From: CAWBNS01 sp964445105
Lineage (GTDB): Bacteria; Chlamydiota; Chlamydiia; Chlamydiales; JAJFMA01
Length of the DNA: 27,424 nt
Assembly: GCA_964445105.1 (NCBI GenBank)
Contig: CAYUJS010000023.1
Span: forward strand, 1 to 27,424
Reading direction: 5' to 3'
Below the pieces are notes generated by a model. That model saw nothing but the letters and a program-made list of their open reading frames with translations, did not search any database and had not been told where the DNA came from. A program made the translations under genes and the position numbers. This document shows positions 1 to 7,140 of this stretch, piece by piece (position 1 is the stretch's first letter; every line of letters starts with the position of its first letter).

Positions 1-152
1 CCCAGCGAGTCAAAGTTAGCCCCGCTAGGCAGGCTCCACAAAATTTCCAAAAGCCGAACTGAGTAAACATGTAAAAAATAGGCGATAGCGCGCTCGTTGT
101 AAGTAAGGTATTCGCAGAGCTCTCGTTCATTACAAGCGCAAGCCAAACGCTC
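1..152 (-). pseudogene. Possible gene fragment running off the left edge
   Basis: On the minus strand a frame stays open from just inside a TGA (153-155) to the window edge. It has a protein-like composition, including the stretch NERELCEYLTYNERAIAYFL. A second minus frame, starting at an ATG at 163, is also open to the edge. Neither has a convincing ribosome-binding site. It may be the 3' part of a decayed gene or chance. No family is recognised. Confidence 0.2.
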
Positions 153-197
153 TCAAAATTCATCTAAAGCCCGTTGAAATCCGTGAAGGTTTGTATT

Positions 198-569
198 CTA
201 TACAATTTCATCACGCTGATTGAATGGCTCTGTCGGTGATTGCAGCTCTGTCTGTGGTTTGTTTTTGTTAAAAAGCACTTTATGGCCTACAGCCGCACAG
301 CACACAGCTACGCAACAAAGCGGGATAGACATTATGCCCGCGCCTATCACGATCGCGGTCACATGCTCCGCATTTTGTTGGCCACCGCTGCTGAGTGCAG
401 GAGCGTTAGCAGCAATGATTACTACTCCCGACACCAGAGAGTACAAAGCACAATAGGCTAGCTGGCACGCAGTGCTGGGGCGCCTGGCACGCGAAGGTGA
501 CAAAAGCGGACTGGTCTCCCTTCGCTCCACTGGTACTAAAAGATAATCTTGTCCATTTACACTTAACAT
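198..569 (-). CDS. Small two-helix membrane protein, Inc-like
   Basis: A 123-residue protein. The ATG at 569 follows GGTAGGA by a few bases, which supports this start. Residues about 35-55 and 69-95 are two long hydrophobic segments separated by a short polar loop (around SSGGQQNAEH). Both ends are polar, and the second helix is rich in cysteine. A close pair of helices with cytosol-facing tails is the bilobed pattern of chlamydial inclusion-membrane (Inc) proteins, which are exported by type III secretion. The family is recognised by topology, not sequence, so function is inference. The gene stands alone next to mobile-element debris. It could instead be an ordinary small inner-membrane protein. 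Confidence 0.6.
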   Translation of the reverse strand: MLSVNGQDYLLVPVERRETSPLLSPSRARRPSTACQLAYCALYSLVSGVVIIAANAPALSSGGQQNAEHVTAIVIGAGIMSIPLCCVAVCCAAVGHKVLFNKNKPQTELQSPTEPFNQRDEIV

Positions 570-700
570 AAAATCCTACCCTGTATAAGTTTTAATTCGA
601 GCTAGCAGTTCTTGTTCATCCGAATTTTAAGACCCTGCAGTCATTTTAAAGATTTCATAATTTATATTTTATTACAAACTATTTCATAACGCGTCCGGCC

Positions 701-720
701 AGGGTGTAATTCAAACCTGT
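701..720 (+). repeat. Solo terminal repeat related to the 827-1168 element
   Basis: AGGGTGTAATTCAAACCTGT matches 19 of 20 bases of the left end of the neighbouring element (826-845), in the same orientation and 125 bp away. The sequence immediately inside it differs from the neighbour, and no matching inverted end is seen nearby. It is best read as the remaining end of a second, related insertion. Confidence 0.6.
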
Positions 721-817
721 CCTGAGCGTTTTGTGAGCGGGATAGATAAAATTGCTCAAACCCCAAAACATAAAGGTTTTCTATCGGCTAGGCCTGGCAA
801 GAAACGACCACGTCAAC

Positions 818-826
818 ACGTCAACA
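818..826 (+). repeat. Target-site duplication, left copy
   Basis: ACGTCAACA lies directly outside the left terminal repeat and is identical to 1169-1177 directly outside the right one. The bases before it (810-817) are another copy of ACGTCAAC, so the target was a short tandem. Confidence 0.85.
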
Positions 827-848
827 GGGTGCAATTCAAACCTGTACT
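827..848 (+). repeat. Left terminal inverted repeat
   Basis: It starts GGGTGCAATTCAAACCTGT and continues ACT. It pairs with 1147-1168 over 22 positions with a single C/G mismatch at position 11. Confidence 0.85.
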
Positions 849-852
849 CACC

Positions 853-1052
853 TTAAGCTGCTAAACCATCACCCCCACAAGTAGCTTCAATTTGCCAAAG
901 CCTTTCCCAATTCTCTTTTGTCCTGAAAAATCGGAGGTTTGCCATATCGCCAGCACCGTCTCTTGCCCACCACGCTCCCGCCTTCTTTAGCCTCGCTTGG
1001 ATCAGCAGTATTCATCGTCAGAAAGGTCTTGTGTGGATAGATTCTTGTTCAC
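853..1052 (-). pseudogene. Transposase remnant, start and end joined by deletion
   Basis: A GTG at 1052, preceded by GGAG with a 7-base gap, opens a frame reading VNKNLSTQDLSDDEYC that stops at 1002-1004. An overlapping frame, open from 1011 to a TAA at 853-855, reads LKKAGAWWARDGAGDMANLR and then FFRTKENWERLWQ. That has the look of a transposase C-terminus followed at once by the terminal repeat. The junction at about 1002-1011 changes frame, so the bulk of the gene, including any catalytic core, is gone. The IS family could not be fixed from these tails. Confidence 0.6.
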
Positions 1053-1146
1053 AGTCGCTCTCCATCAAAGGGTTAAGTAAATTTTTCCTCGAACTGATAG
1101 GAGCGTCTCGCGCCGCAAGCCTGTTTTATCTTCTCCGCTATGCTGA

Positions 1147-1168
1147 AGTACAGGTTTCAATTGCACCC
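1147..1168 (-). repeat. Right terminal inverted repeat
   Basis: Read on the minus strand it starts GGGTGCAATTGAAACCTGT and continues ACT. It mirrors 827-848 with one mismatch. Confidence 0.85.
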
Positions 1169-1177
1169 ACGTCAACA
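1169..1177 (+). repeat. Target-site duplication, right copy
   Basis: ACGTCAACA, identical to 818-826. Removing one copy together with the element restores the uninterrupted target. Confidence 0.85.
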
Positions 1178-1416
1178 GCCAGACTCGACAAGACAAGCAG
1201 CGGTAGCCCAAGAGAAAGCTCAGGCCTGCCTACCCACCCGGTCGAACGCCTTGCACCGGAATCTGCGCGCTTAGCTGCCTTTTTAAACTTCTTGAAAAGC
1301 TTTTGATTTTTTTTGGCATAGCCTGGGCTATTTATTGTCAACCAAACGCATTAAATGGCCGATTAATACACACCCAAATAAAAAATAAATTTAGTTTTTA
1401 ATTTTAAATTATTTAA
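1178..1416. other. Gene-poor spacer, becoming very AT-rich
   Basis: No convincing gene is seen. A minus-strand frame (1341 to 1138) only stays open by running into the terminal repeat of the inserted element. If the element is removed in silico that frame continues to a TAG near 774-776, but it has no recognisable domain. From about 1350 to 1440 the sequence is almost entirely A and T, a likely upstream region for the gene at 1511. Confidence 0.5.
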
Positions 1417-1422
1417 TATAAT
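1417..1422 (+). promoter_or_regulatory. Candidate -10 box for the LanM-like gene
   Basis: TATAAT sits in an AT-rich tract about 90 bases before the start codon. No good -35 is seen at the standard spacing (about 1394-1399), so the call rests on the -10 match and context. Confidence 0.3.
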
Positions 1423-1463
1423 TATAAAATAAAGACAGCCAAAACAAACTGAAAATCAAAGAG

Positions 1464-1495
1464 AGGCGCTATCTTATATTACATATAAGGCGCCT
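1464..1495 (+). promoter_or_regulatory. Strong hairpin in the 5' leader of the LanM-like gene
   Basis: AGGCGC (1464-1469) pairs with GCGCCT (1490-1495), and CTTATAT (1473-1479) pairs with ATATAAG (1483-1489). The loop is 3 bases and the 5' arm has a 3-base bulge. The hairpin ends six bases before the AGGAGG ribosome-binding site (1501-1506). It could stabilise the mRNA or control access of ribosomes. No T-run follows, so it is not a typical terminator. Confidence 0.6.
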
Positions 1496-1510
1496 GAAAA
1501 AGGAGGCCCT

Positions 1511-3544
1511 ATGAGTCCCTTGCACGGTACAGATCCAAGCGCCCGCCTTCCAGTTGGAGGAGAGAATAACGCTCGAGCTCCAAATGTTGCGCTGATGCTA
1601 TCACCGGCGCATCTTAGCGCACCTCTTTCACGTATGCCCCAGCTGAGGCTTGAGAGGCGAACGCTGCTTCCCCTAGCAGGCACACTAGCGGGGGTAGTCG
1701 CTCTATTGGCTCTGGGGCAAGACAAGAACGGTTATCCGGCGCTAGAGAATGTTGTTTTGGCCTCTCTATTAGTAGTAGTGGCCGTTTTGTATAATCGGTT
1801 TAGCGCTGCTGCTTTGCCTCCAAGCAAACGAGAGGGTTTCCCGGAAGCGGCGCTTATTCTTAGTGCCGATCAAGGCGCTTCGAGCAGCTCAGCAGCTGGC
1901 AGTTGGGAAAATTTAGTAGAGAATATAAAAACTTTCAAATACGACGACATAATAGAAAGAAAAAATCTAAATACAAAAGCAAACAATATTGCAAATCTGT
2001 TTATAGAAAATGTCCCGCTAGAGGCTCGAAATAAGCCTAACAAAGAAATGCTGGCTGAAGAGATCAAGCGCTTGGGGGAATACTTAACTTATTCAGGAAA
2101 GACACAACCTAAAGAAAGCGATATTCAAACTGTAAAAAATTTAATTAAAACCAGGCTTGAGGATTTTAAAACGTCCACAGAAACTATCAAACAAAATATA
2201 GGCAAAGATAAAACAGACATATTGAATACCTTTTTTCCAGGTCTTGATGCCGAGACTACCGATCTTACCTTGTTAGAAATAAATCAGGTAGGAGGAGAAA
2301 CCCACAATGGAGGCAAAAAGCCTGCATTTGTCCTTTTGGAAGCGAACGGCAAGCAGATACAAATTGTCTACAAACCGAGAAGTATCGAGGTGGACAATCT
2401 GATATGTGGCAAGCAAAAAGCTAGTTTATTTAGTATAGCCAATAGACTTTTAGCTGAAAATTCGAATAAAAATTCGCCTCTGCCATTACAAAACTCTTTC
2501 AGTGTACTAAAAAAACCTTGGATCACTCTCCCCACTTTTCGCCAGCTTTCAATGAACAAACCAGAAGAAGGAGCGTACGGCTATGCCAAATTTTTGCCGC
2601 ACCAAGAAGGAGGCTGTCGCCTAAAACACGAAGAGATGAAAACATACTACCGCACTATAGGAGCCCTCCAAGCAATTTCTCAAATTTTTGGCATCAGGGA
2701 TCTAAATGAGGAAAATGTGATCGCCTACAAGGGTCTACCACATCTCATTGACCTAGAGGTGGCGTTTAATCTTGAAAGCTTGAGAAGCGGTCAAAAAACC
2801 GAGCTTGCGGATGCTATTCTTAATTTTGAAAGCGGTAAAGGTGACGATTCATTCACAAACAATCGGGTTATTTTGGTTAACGAAAGAGACACGTCTGTTA
2901 ACCGGTCCGGCGAGCATATAGCACCTCCCAGGTCTGGCCATGAATACGCTCGTGATTATAAAGGCGATATCGAAGAGGGATTTAACTGTCTGAAAGACCT
3001 AGTCAACACTCATAAAAAAAAATTCTGCTCTTTTTTGAATGGTATACCGGACGAGATCAGTCTCCGGCACGTACTTATAAGTACCAAGCAGCTCCTGGGT
3101 ATTTATGCGGGAGAGCCAGCTAATTGGCACCAAGATTTTTGCGAACTGACGAAGAGGGCTCTGGTAAACGCCGAGAAAACCCAGGAAAAAATCGAAGGGG
3201 ATGCTCAGGAAATAGTAAGAGAAGCCCAAAAACAACAAGAGTGCGTCTACTCAACGAATGGTCTTGACGAAGAGCTTTGGCAAGCAGCTTTCGAAAGCGA
3301 CGTCAAGCACCGCGATGTCCCCTTGTTTCAAACCAACATGAAAGGCGAGCTTTTTTCCGGAGGCGTCCTCATCGCAAGAGCGCAGTTCGAAAGCGAGGGA
3401 TCGAGTTCTTCTTCAAGCCTTTCAGAGGCCAATGGAGGGCCCGTTCGCAATCTTATAGAAGCTAACATCCAGAATTGTCAAAATTTGGATCCTTCCAATT
3501 TTCTAAAAGAGCTAGACAAAGCGCCTCCAATAAATTGGTTCTAA
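1511..3544 (+). CDS. Membrane-anchored LanM-like dehydratase-domain protein (DUF4135)
   Basis: A 677-residue protein. AGGAGG lies 4 bases before the ATG. Residues about 51-69 and 81-94 form two hydrophobic helices with a short loop, like the bilobed domain of chlamydial Inc proteins. From about residue 150 to 640 it resembles the dehydratase half of class II lanthipeptide synthetases: GETHNGG (262-268), VYKPR (286-290), RDLNEEN (396-402), IDLE (413-416), RHVLIST (519-525) and DVPLF further on. In LanM enzymes the Lys, Asp, Asn and second Asp of these motifs serve phosphorylation of Ser/Thr, and the Arg/Thr pair serves phosphate elimination; all appear present. The His of the usual DxHxEN is Asn399 here. 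The LanC cyclase half is absent and no precursor peptide is seen nearby. Inference: a host- or self-protein Ser/Thr kinase or phospholyase, possibly a secreted effector. Confidence 0.75.
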   Translation: MSPLHGTDPSARLPVGGENNARAPNVALMLSPAHLSAPLSRMPQLRLERRTLLPLAGTLAGVVALLALGQDKNGYPALENVVLASLLVVVAVLYNRFSAAALPPSKREGFPEAALILSADQGASSSSAAGSWENLVENIKTFKYDDIIERKNLNTKANNIANLFIENVPLEARNKPNKEMLAEEIKRLGEYLTYSGKTQPKESDIQTVKNLIKTRLEDFKTSTETIKQNIGKDKTDILNTFFPGLDAETTDLTLLEINQVGGETHNGGKKPAFVLLEANGKQIQIVYKPRSIEVDNLICGKQKASLFSIANRLLAENSNKNSPLPLQNSFSVLKKPWITLPTFRQLSMNKPEEGAYGYAKFLPHQEGGCRLKHEEMKTYYRTIGALQAISQIFGIRDLNEENVIAYKGLPHLIDLEVAFNLESLRSGQKTELADAILNFESGKGDDSFTNNRVILVNERDTSVNRSGEHIAPPRSGHEYARDYKGDIEEGFNCLKDLVNTHKKKFCSFLNGIPDEISLRHVLISTKQLLGIYAGEPANWHQDFCELTKRALVNAEKTQEKIEGDAQEIVREAQKQQECVYSTNGLDEELWQAAFESDVKHRDVPLFQTNMKGELFSGGVLIARAQFESEGSSSSSSLSEANGGPVRNLIEANIQNCQNLDPSNFLKELDKAPPINWF

Positions 3545-3644
3545 TTTCTTGCGCCCTGGGCGATTTGTCCTTTTCAGTTGAAATAGAATCGATCGTTAGG
3601 CAGAATCAGGTGCTTCAGAACCGAGAACTTTCGATGGAGATTTG

Positions 3645-5636
3645 ATGCGCCGTTCGATCTGCTATACCGAGCCCAAAATTGCAACAGCGGGGGAGCGTAA
3701 TACCTGGCAGTTTATTTACACCACAGCCGTCGCCCTGCCTAAAGGGACGCGTCTAAAGTTTGACATGAGCTCTAAAGGGCGTGACATCGACTGGGAACTT
3801 CCTGGCACCGATCTAAAAACCGCCACCAACGTCATTTTCCTGCAGCTGGAAGGCAAAAAACCCATCCAGGCTAAAGAGATCAGCTCCGCCGAGAGCGTTG
3901 CAACACAATACGAGTTCACCCTCCCTAGCGATGTGCCAAGCGGAAATTCGCTTACGATCGTCATCGGAGACGCGTCACAAGGCAAAAAAGCCGTTGGCAA
4001 TGCCGCTCAAACTACCGCGCAAAGGCGCCGTCCTTTCCTTCTATATGTCGACACTAGCGGTAAAGGTCGCTACGATGAGCCCGAAGTCTTTTCGCTCGAT
4101 GTGCGCGGCGGACTACTCCATAATATACGCATCCTCACGCCTTCTTTCGTGGGACGGAACAAACGCTTCGACATCATCGTGCGCTTCGAAGACGAGTTCG
4201 GGAATCTTACCAGTAATTCTGAGCCCGAATCACTCATCGAGCTCACGCACGAGCACCTGCGTGAGAATTTGAGCTGGCGCCTCTTCATTCCCGAAACAGG
4301 CTTTCTAACCTTACCCAACCTCTATTTTAACGAGCCAGGGGTATATGCCATTTCGCTTAAAAATCTTAAAACCGGCGAAATCTATAAATCTTCCCCCATC
4401 AAATGCTTTCCAGAAAACGACATTAGCCTCTTTTGGGGGCTCCTGCACGGCGAATCAGACCGCTATGACTCGACAGAGAGTATTGAAGCTTGCCTGCGTC
4501 ACTTCAGAGACGACCGTGCGCTGAACTTTGCAGGTTCTTCGCCGTTTGAGTCTGCAGAAGAGACGCCTAACGATGTCTGGAGACTCGTCAGTCAAAACAT
4601 TAACGATTTTAACGAAGATGACCGTTTCACCACGTTCCTAGGCTTTCAATGGATTGGAGAACCCAAAACAGAGGGCGTACGCCTTATCATCTTCAATAAA
4701 GACTCCAAGCCAGTTCTTCGCAAAAAGGACACCAAATTCAGTTCGCTGAAAAAAATTTACAAGGCCTTCTCACCCAAAGAGATTCTCTCCATACCCTGCT
4801 TTACCATGGGAAAAGGATCTGAATATGACTTTAAAGATTTTGACCCCAACTTCGAGCGCGTCGTTGAAATCTACAACGCTTGGGGATCGTCAGAAACAAC
4901 CACCAAAGAGGGCAACCCACTGCCCATCACAGTAGAGGGTAAATCCAAAGGCGGTGCTACTGAAGTGCCAGAAGGATCTATCCAGAAAGCCTTAGCGCGC
5001 AACTTACGCTTTGGCTTTGTCGCTGGTGGCCTGGATGACAGAGGTATCTACGCTACCTTTTTTGAAAGCCAACAGGTGCAGTACGCGCCGGGCTTGACCG
5101 CTATCATCGCTAAAGAGCACACCCGTGCAGCACTGCTCGAGGCGCTTTACCAGCGCTCTTGTTACGCGACCACAGGCGCCAGGATTATCATCACTCTAAA
5201 CATCGCAGGTGTGCCCATGGGTGGTGAATCCAGTACAGGCGATAAACCTGGTTTTGCCGTTAACCGACACATCACCAGCACCGTCGCTGGCACGACTGAT
5301 CTCGCTAAAGTGGAGCTGGTCCGTAACGGCCAGGTCATCCACACCATTACACCGAAGAACTCCTATAACGTCACCATAGGCTTCGACGATTTCAGTCCTC
5401 TCAATAAAGTCACCATCAATGCCAAGGATGGCAAGCCCCCCTTCGTCTACTACTACATTCGGGTCACGCAAGAAGACGGCCATATGGCTTGGAGCAGCCC
5501 CATTTGGATAGACGACCTGCCCTCTCCAGGCGGACGCAAGCGTCTCCCTCCCAAACCGTCCAAAAAAGTCGTTCCGGTAGAACTCATTGAAGAGTTTGAA
5601 GAGGAGGAAGAGCTGGATGATGCAGATGACGAATAG
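3645..5636 (+). CDS. DUF3604-type conserved chlamydial protein
   Basis: The ATG at 3645 is chosen over the TTG at 3642 because GGAG (3636-3639) is 5 bases from the ATG but only 2 from the TTG. It gives a 663-residue protein with no signal peptide. The first third looks like beta-rich sandwich sequence. A central segment beginning FWGLLHGESDRYDSTESIEA resembles DUF3604, a relative of the PHP metal-dependent hydrolases whose members usually read WGDLHGH. Here the Asp is Leu and a later expected His region reads AGSSPF, so metal binding may be altered. The C-terminus is a Pro/Lys stretch followed by an acidic tail (EEFEEEEELDDADDE). Its place before mqnE/mqnA/menG matches, from memory, Chlamydia CT425. 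The biochemical role is unknown. Confidence 0.7.
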   Translation: MRRSICYTEPKIATAGERNTWQFIYTTAVALPKGTRLKFDMSSKGRDIDWELPGTDLKTATNVIFLQLEGKKPIQAKEISSAESVATQYEFTLPSDVPSGNSLTIVIGDASQGKKAVGNAAQTTAQRRRPFLLYVDTSGKGRYDEPEVFSLDVRGGLLHNIRILTPSFVGRNKRFDIIVRFEDEFGNLTSNSEPESLIELTHEHLRENLSWRLFIPETGFLTLPNLYFNEPGVYAISLKNLKTGEIYKSSPIKCFPENDISLFWGLLHGESDRYDSTESIEACLRHFRDDRALNFAGSSPFESAEETPNDVWRLVSQNINDFNEDDRFTTFLGFQWIGEPKTEGVRLIIFNKDSKPVLRKKDTKFSSLKKIYKAFSPKEILSIPCFTMGKGSEYDFKDFDPNFERVVEIYNAWGSSETTTKEGNPLPITVEGKSKGGATEVPEGSIQKALARNLRFGFVAGGLDDRGIYATFFESQQVQYAPGLTAIIAKEHTRAALLEALYQRSCYATTGARIIITLNIAGVPMGGESSTGDKPGFAVNRHITSTVAGTTDLAKVELVRNGQVIHTITPKNSYNVTIGFDDFSPLNKVTINAKDGKPPFVYYYIRVTQEDGHMAWSSPIWIDDLPSPGGRKRLPPKPSKKVVPVELIEEFEEEEELDDADDE

Positions 5637-5780
5637 AATTCAGTACGAGGGCGAAGGGTCAAAGTCTAGCATACAGAATTTTTGCTTCGGGCTGCCGAAT
5701 TGCCCAGCACTCGCAAACTACAAGCACAATCCTTTTGACTCCCGAATCCTGAACTCTGAATCCCGCAAAAGGAGCCTCTT

Positions 5781-5993
5781 TTGTCCCCATTAATGATCAC
5801 TTTTCTGATTACTTTTGTTCTGGTAGTGCTGGCGATTACGGCTCTGTCCATTGGCTGGCTCATCACCGGTAAGCCTAAGATGGTAAGAGGGAGCTGTGGA
5901 ATTGACCCACAGCGTAGACGTGACGAACACTGCGGCAAAGATATTCGCTGCGGGCTGTGCGAAAAACCTGAGGAGAGGGAGACGCATGAGTGA
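5781..5993 (+). CDS. nqrM: NqrM-like Na+-NQR maturation protein
   Basis: A 70-residue protein. GGAG (5771-5774) lies six bases before a TTG at 5781 but 18 before the ATG at 5793, so the TTG start is preferred. Residues about 5-28 form one transmembrane helix, followed by GKPKMVRGSCG and three more cysteines (EHC, IRC, GLC). One helix, a GSCG motif and four cysteines are the signature of NqrM (DUF539). NqrM is required to assemble the sodium-pumping NADH:quinone oxidoreductase, probably by delivering iron to the centre between NqrD and NqrE. Chlamydiae use this pump. The gene overlaps mqnE by 8 bp and starts a quinone operon, which supports the call. The last cysteine spacing differs from the proteobacterial form as remembered. 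Confidence 0.75.
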   Translation: MSPLMITFLITFVLVVLAITALSIGWLITGKPKMVRGSCGIDPQRRRDEHCGKDIRCGLCEKPEERETHE

Positions 5994-7140
5994 AGCTTTC
6001 CCTCTGGACTCCAGACTGAAAACTTTAAAAGCTTCCCTCAATCTTGAACCAATGCCCACCCCCGAGCTGCGACTGATCGCAGACAAAGTACTAAATAAGA
6101 TAAGGATCACCCCAGAAGAGGGGCTCTACCTATTCACCACTGAACATGCAGAAGCGGTACGGCAGCTCGCAGACACAGCTCGCAAGATGCGCGTAGGCGA
6201 CGTTGTCTACTTTGCAACCACTCTTTATATCCACCCAACCAACCTCTGCGAACTTTCCTGCCCCATGTGCTCCTACTACGCAAAACCCAGCTGGAAAAGC
6301 GCCTGGTTTCTCACGCCGGAACAAGCTGAAGAGCAGATCAAAGCCAACTTGCATAAGGGGCTAACAGAAATTCATATCGTAGGCGGTCTATGGCGCGATT
6401 GTAACCTGGATTACTACCAAGATCTTTTCACCCGCATAAAGACCCTCGACCCGCACCTACACATCAAAGCGCTCACTCCCGTCGAATACGATTTCCTGGC
6501 TAGGCTACACGGCATCTCGATAGAAGAGGTGTTCCGACGCATGGTCAGCTGGGGCTTGGGCTCGCTGCCCGGTGGCGGGGCGGAGGTGCTGGTGGAAGAA
6601 ATCCGTAAGGTATTAGCGCCGCAAAAGATCACCTCCGAAGAATACCTCAGCATCCACAAAACTGCCCATCAAATGGGTCTGCCGAGTAATGTGACCATGC
6701 TGTTTGGATCGATTGAAGAAAATCACCATCTGGTCTCACACTTTTGCCGAGTGCGCGAGTTACAAGATCTAACGGGTGGCTTCCGCACCTTCGTGCCGCT
6801 CAAATATCACGTCGAGAATAACTCGCTGGGTAAGCGCAAAAATCGGCACAAACCCAAAGATGTAAATCGCGTTTTCGCTGTAGCACGGCTTATGCTCGAC
6901 AACGTACGCAACCTAAAAGTACTCTGGAACTATCTCGGCGTAGCCGAAGCCCAGGAGATTCTCCGTTGGGGAGCAAATGACCTCTCTAGCACCAATCTGG
7001 ACGAAAAAATTATTATTATGGCAGGCGGCATCCGGCTCAAAATGACCAGCGAAACGATGTCTGCGCTCATCAAAGAAGTAGGCCGTATTCCTAAAGAAAT
7101 CAACTCTGGCTATAACTACGAACAAGAAGCGGTCAACTAA
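5986..7140 (+). CDS. mqnE: Aminofutalosine synthase (radical SAM), MqnE
   Basis: A radical SAM enzyme of the futalosine pathway that joins 3-[(1-carboxyvinyl)oxy]benzoate with an adenosyl radical to give aminofutalosine. The 384-residue protein starts at the ATG at 5986, after the purine-rich GGAGAGGGAG. Cys88, Cys92 and Cys95 (CELSCPMC) form the Cx3Cx2C iron-sulfur motif. Downstream, IHIVGGL, HIKALTPVE, LGSLPGGGAE and RELQDLTGGF are the blocks that distinguish MqnE from the related MqnC. A longer in-frame start at 5896 lies inside nqrM and is unlikely. The stop overlaps the mqnA start (TAATG), implying translational coupling. It corresponds, from memory, to Chlamydia CT426. Confidence 0.93.
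   Translation: MSEAFPLDSRLKTLKASLNLEPMPTPELRLIADKVLNKIRITPEEGLYLFTTEHAEAVRQLADTARKMRVGDVVYFATTLYIHPTNLCELSCPMCSYYAKPSWKSAWFLTPEQAEEQIKANLHKGLTEIHIVGGLWRDCNLDYYQDLFTRIKTLDPHLHIKALTPVEYDFLARLHGISIEEVFRRMVSWGLGSLPGGGAEVLVEEIRKVLAPQKITSEEYLSIHKTAHQMGLPSNVTMLFGSIEENHHLVSHFCRVRELQDLTGGFRTFVPLKYHVENNSLGKRKNRHKPKDVNRVFAVARLMLDNVRNLKVLWNYLGVAEAQEILRWGANDLSSTNLDEKIIIMAGGIRLKMTSETMSALIKEVGRIPKEINSGYNYEQEAVN

Larger units (their letters stand above)
827..1168. mobile_element. 342-bp internally deleted insertion sequence (MITE-like)
   Basis: The element is bounded by 22-bp terminal inverted repeats (827-848 and 1147-1168) of the form GGGTGCAATTSAAACCTGT followed by ACT, with one mismatch. A perfect 9-bp duplication, ACGTCAACA, flanks it. 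Inside, on the minus strand, are a plausible transposase start (GTG at 1052 after GGAG) and a plausible transposase C-terminus ending at 853. The middle of the gene is missing. The element would be non-autonomous and need a transposase supplied elsewhere. The IS family was not assigned. Confidence 0.85.

Noticed and set aside
1138..1341. A minus-strand frame across the right end of the defective IS.
   Set aside because: It ends within the terminal repeat, has no ribosome-binding site or family, and is explained by read-through into the element.
5747..5763. A 17-base match (16 identical) between TCCTGAACTCTGAATCC at 5747-5763 and the reverse strand at 16428-16444, both intergenic.
   Set aside because: For a window of this size one or two such near-matches are expected by chance, and the flanks share nothing.
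5735..5763. Possible promoter for nqrM with TTGACT at 5735-5740.
   Set aside because: The sequence 17 bases downstream (GAATCC) is a poor -10, so the call was not supported.
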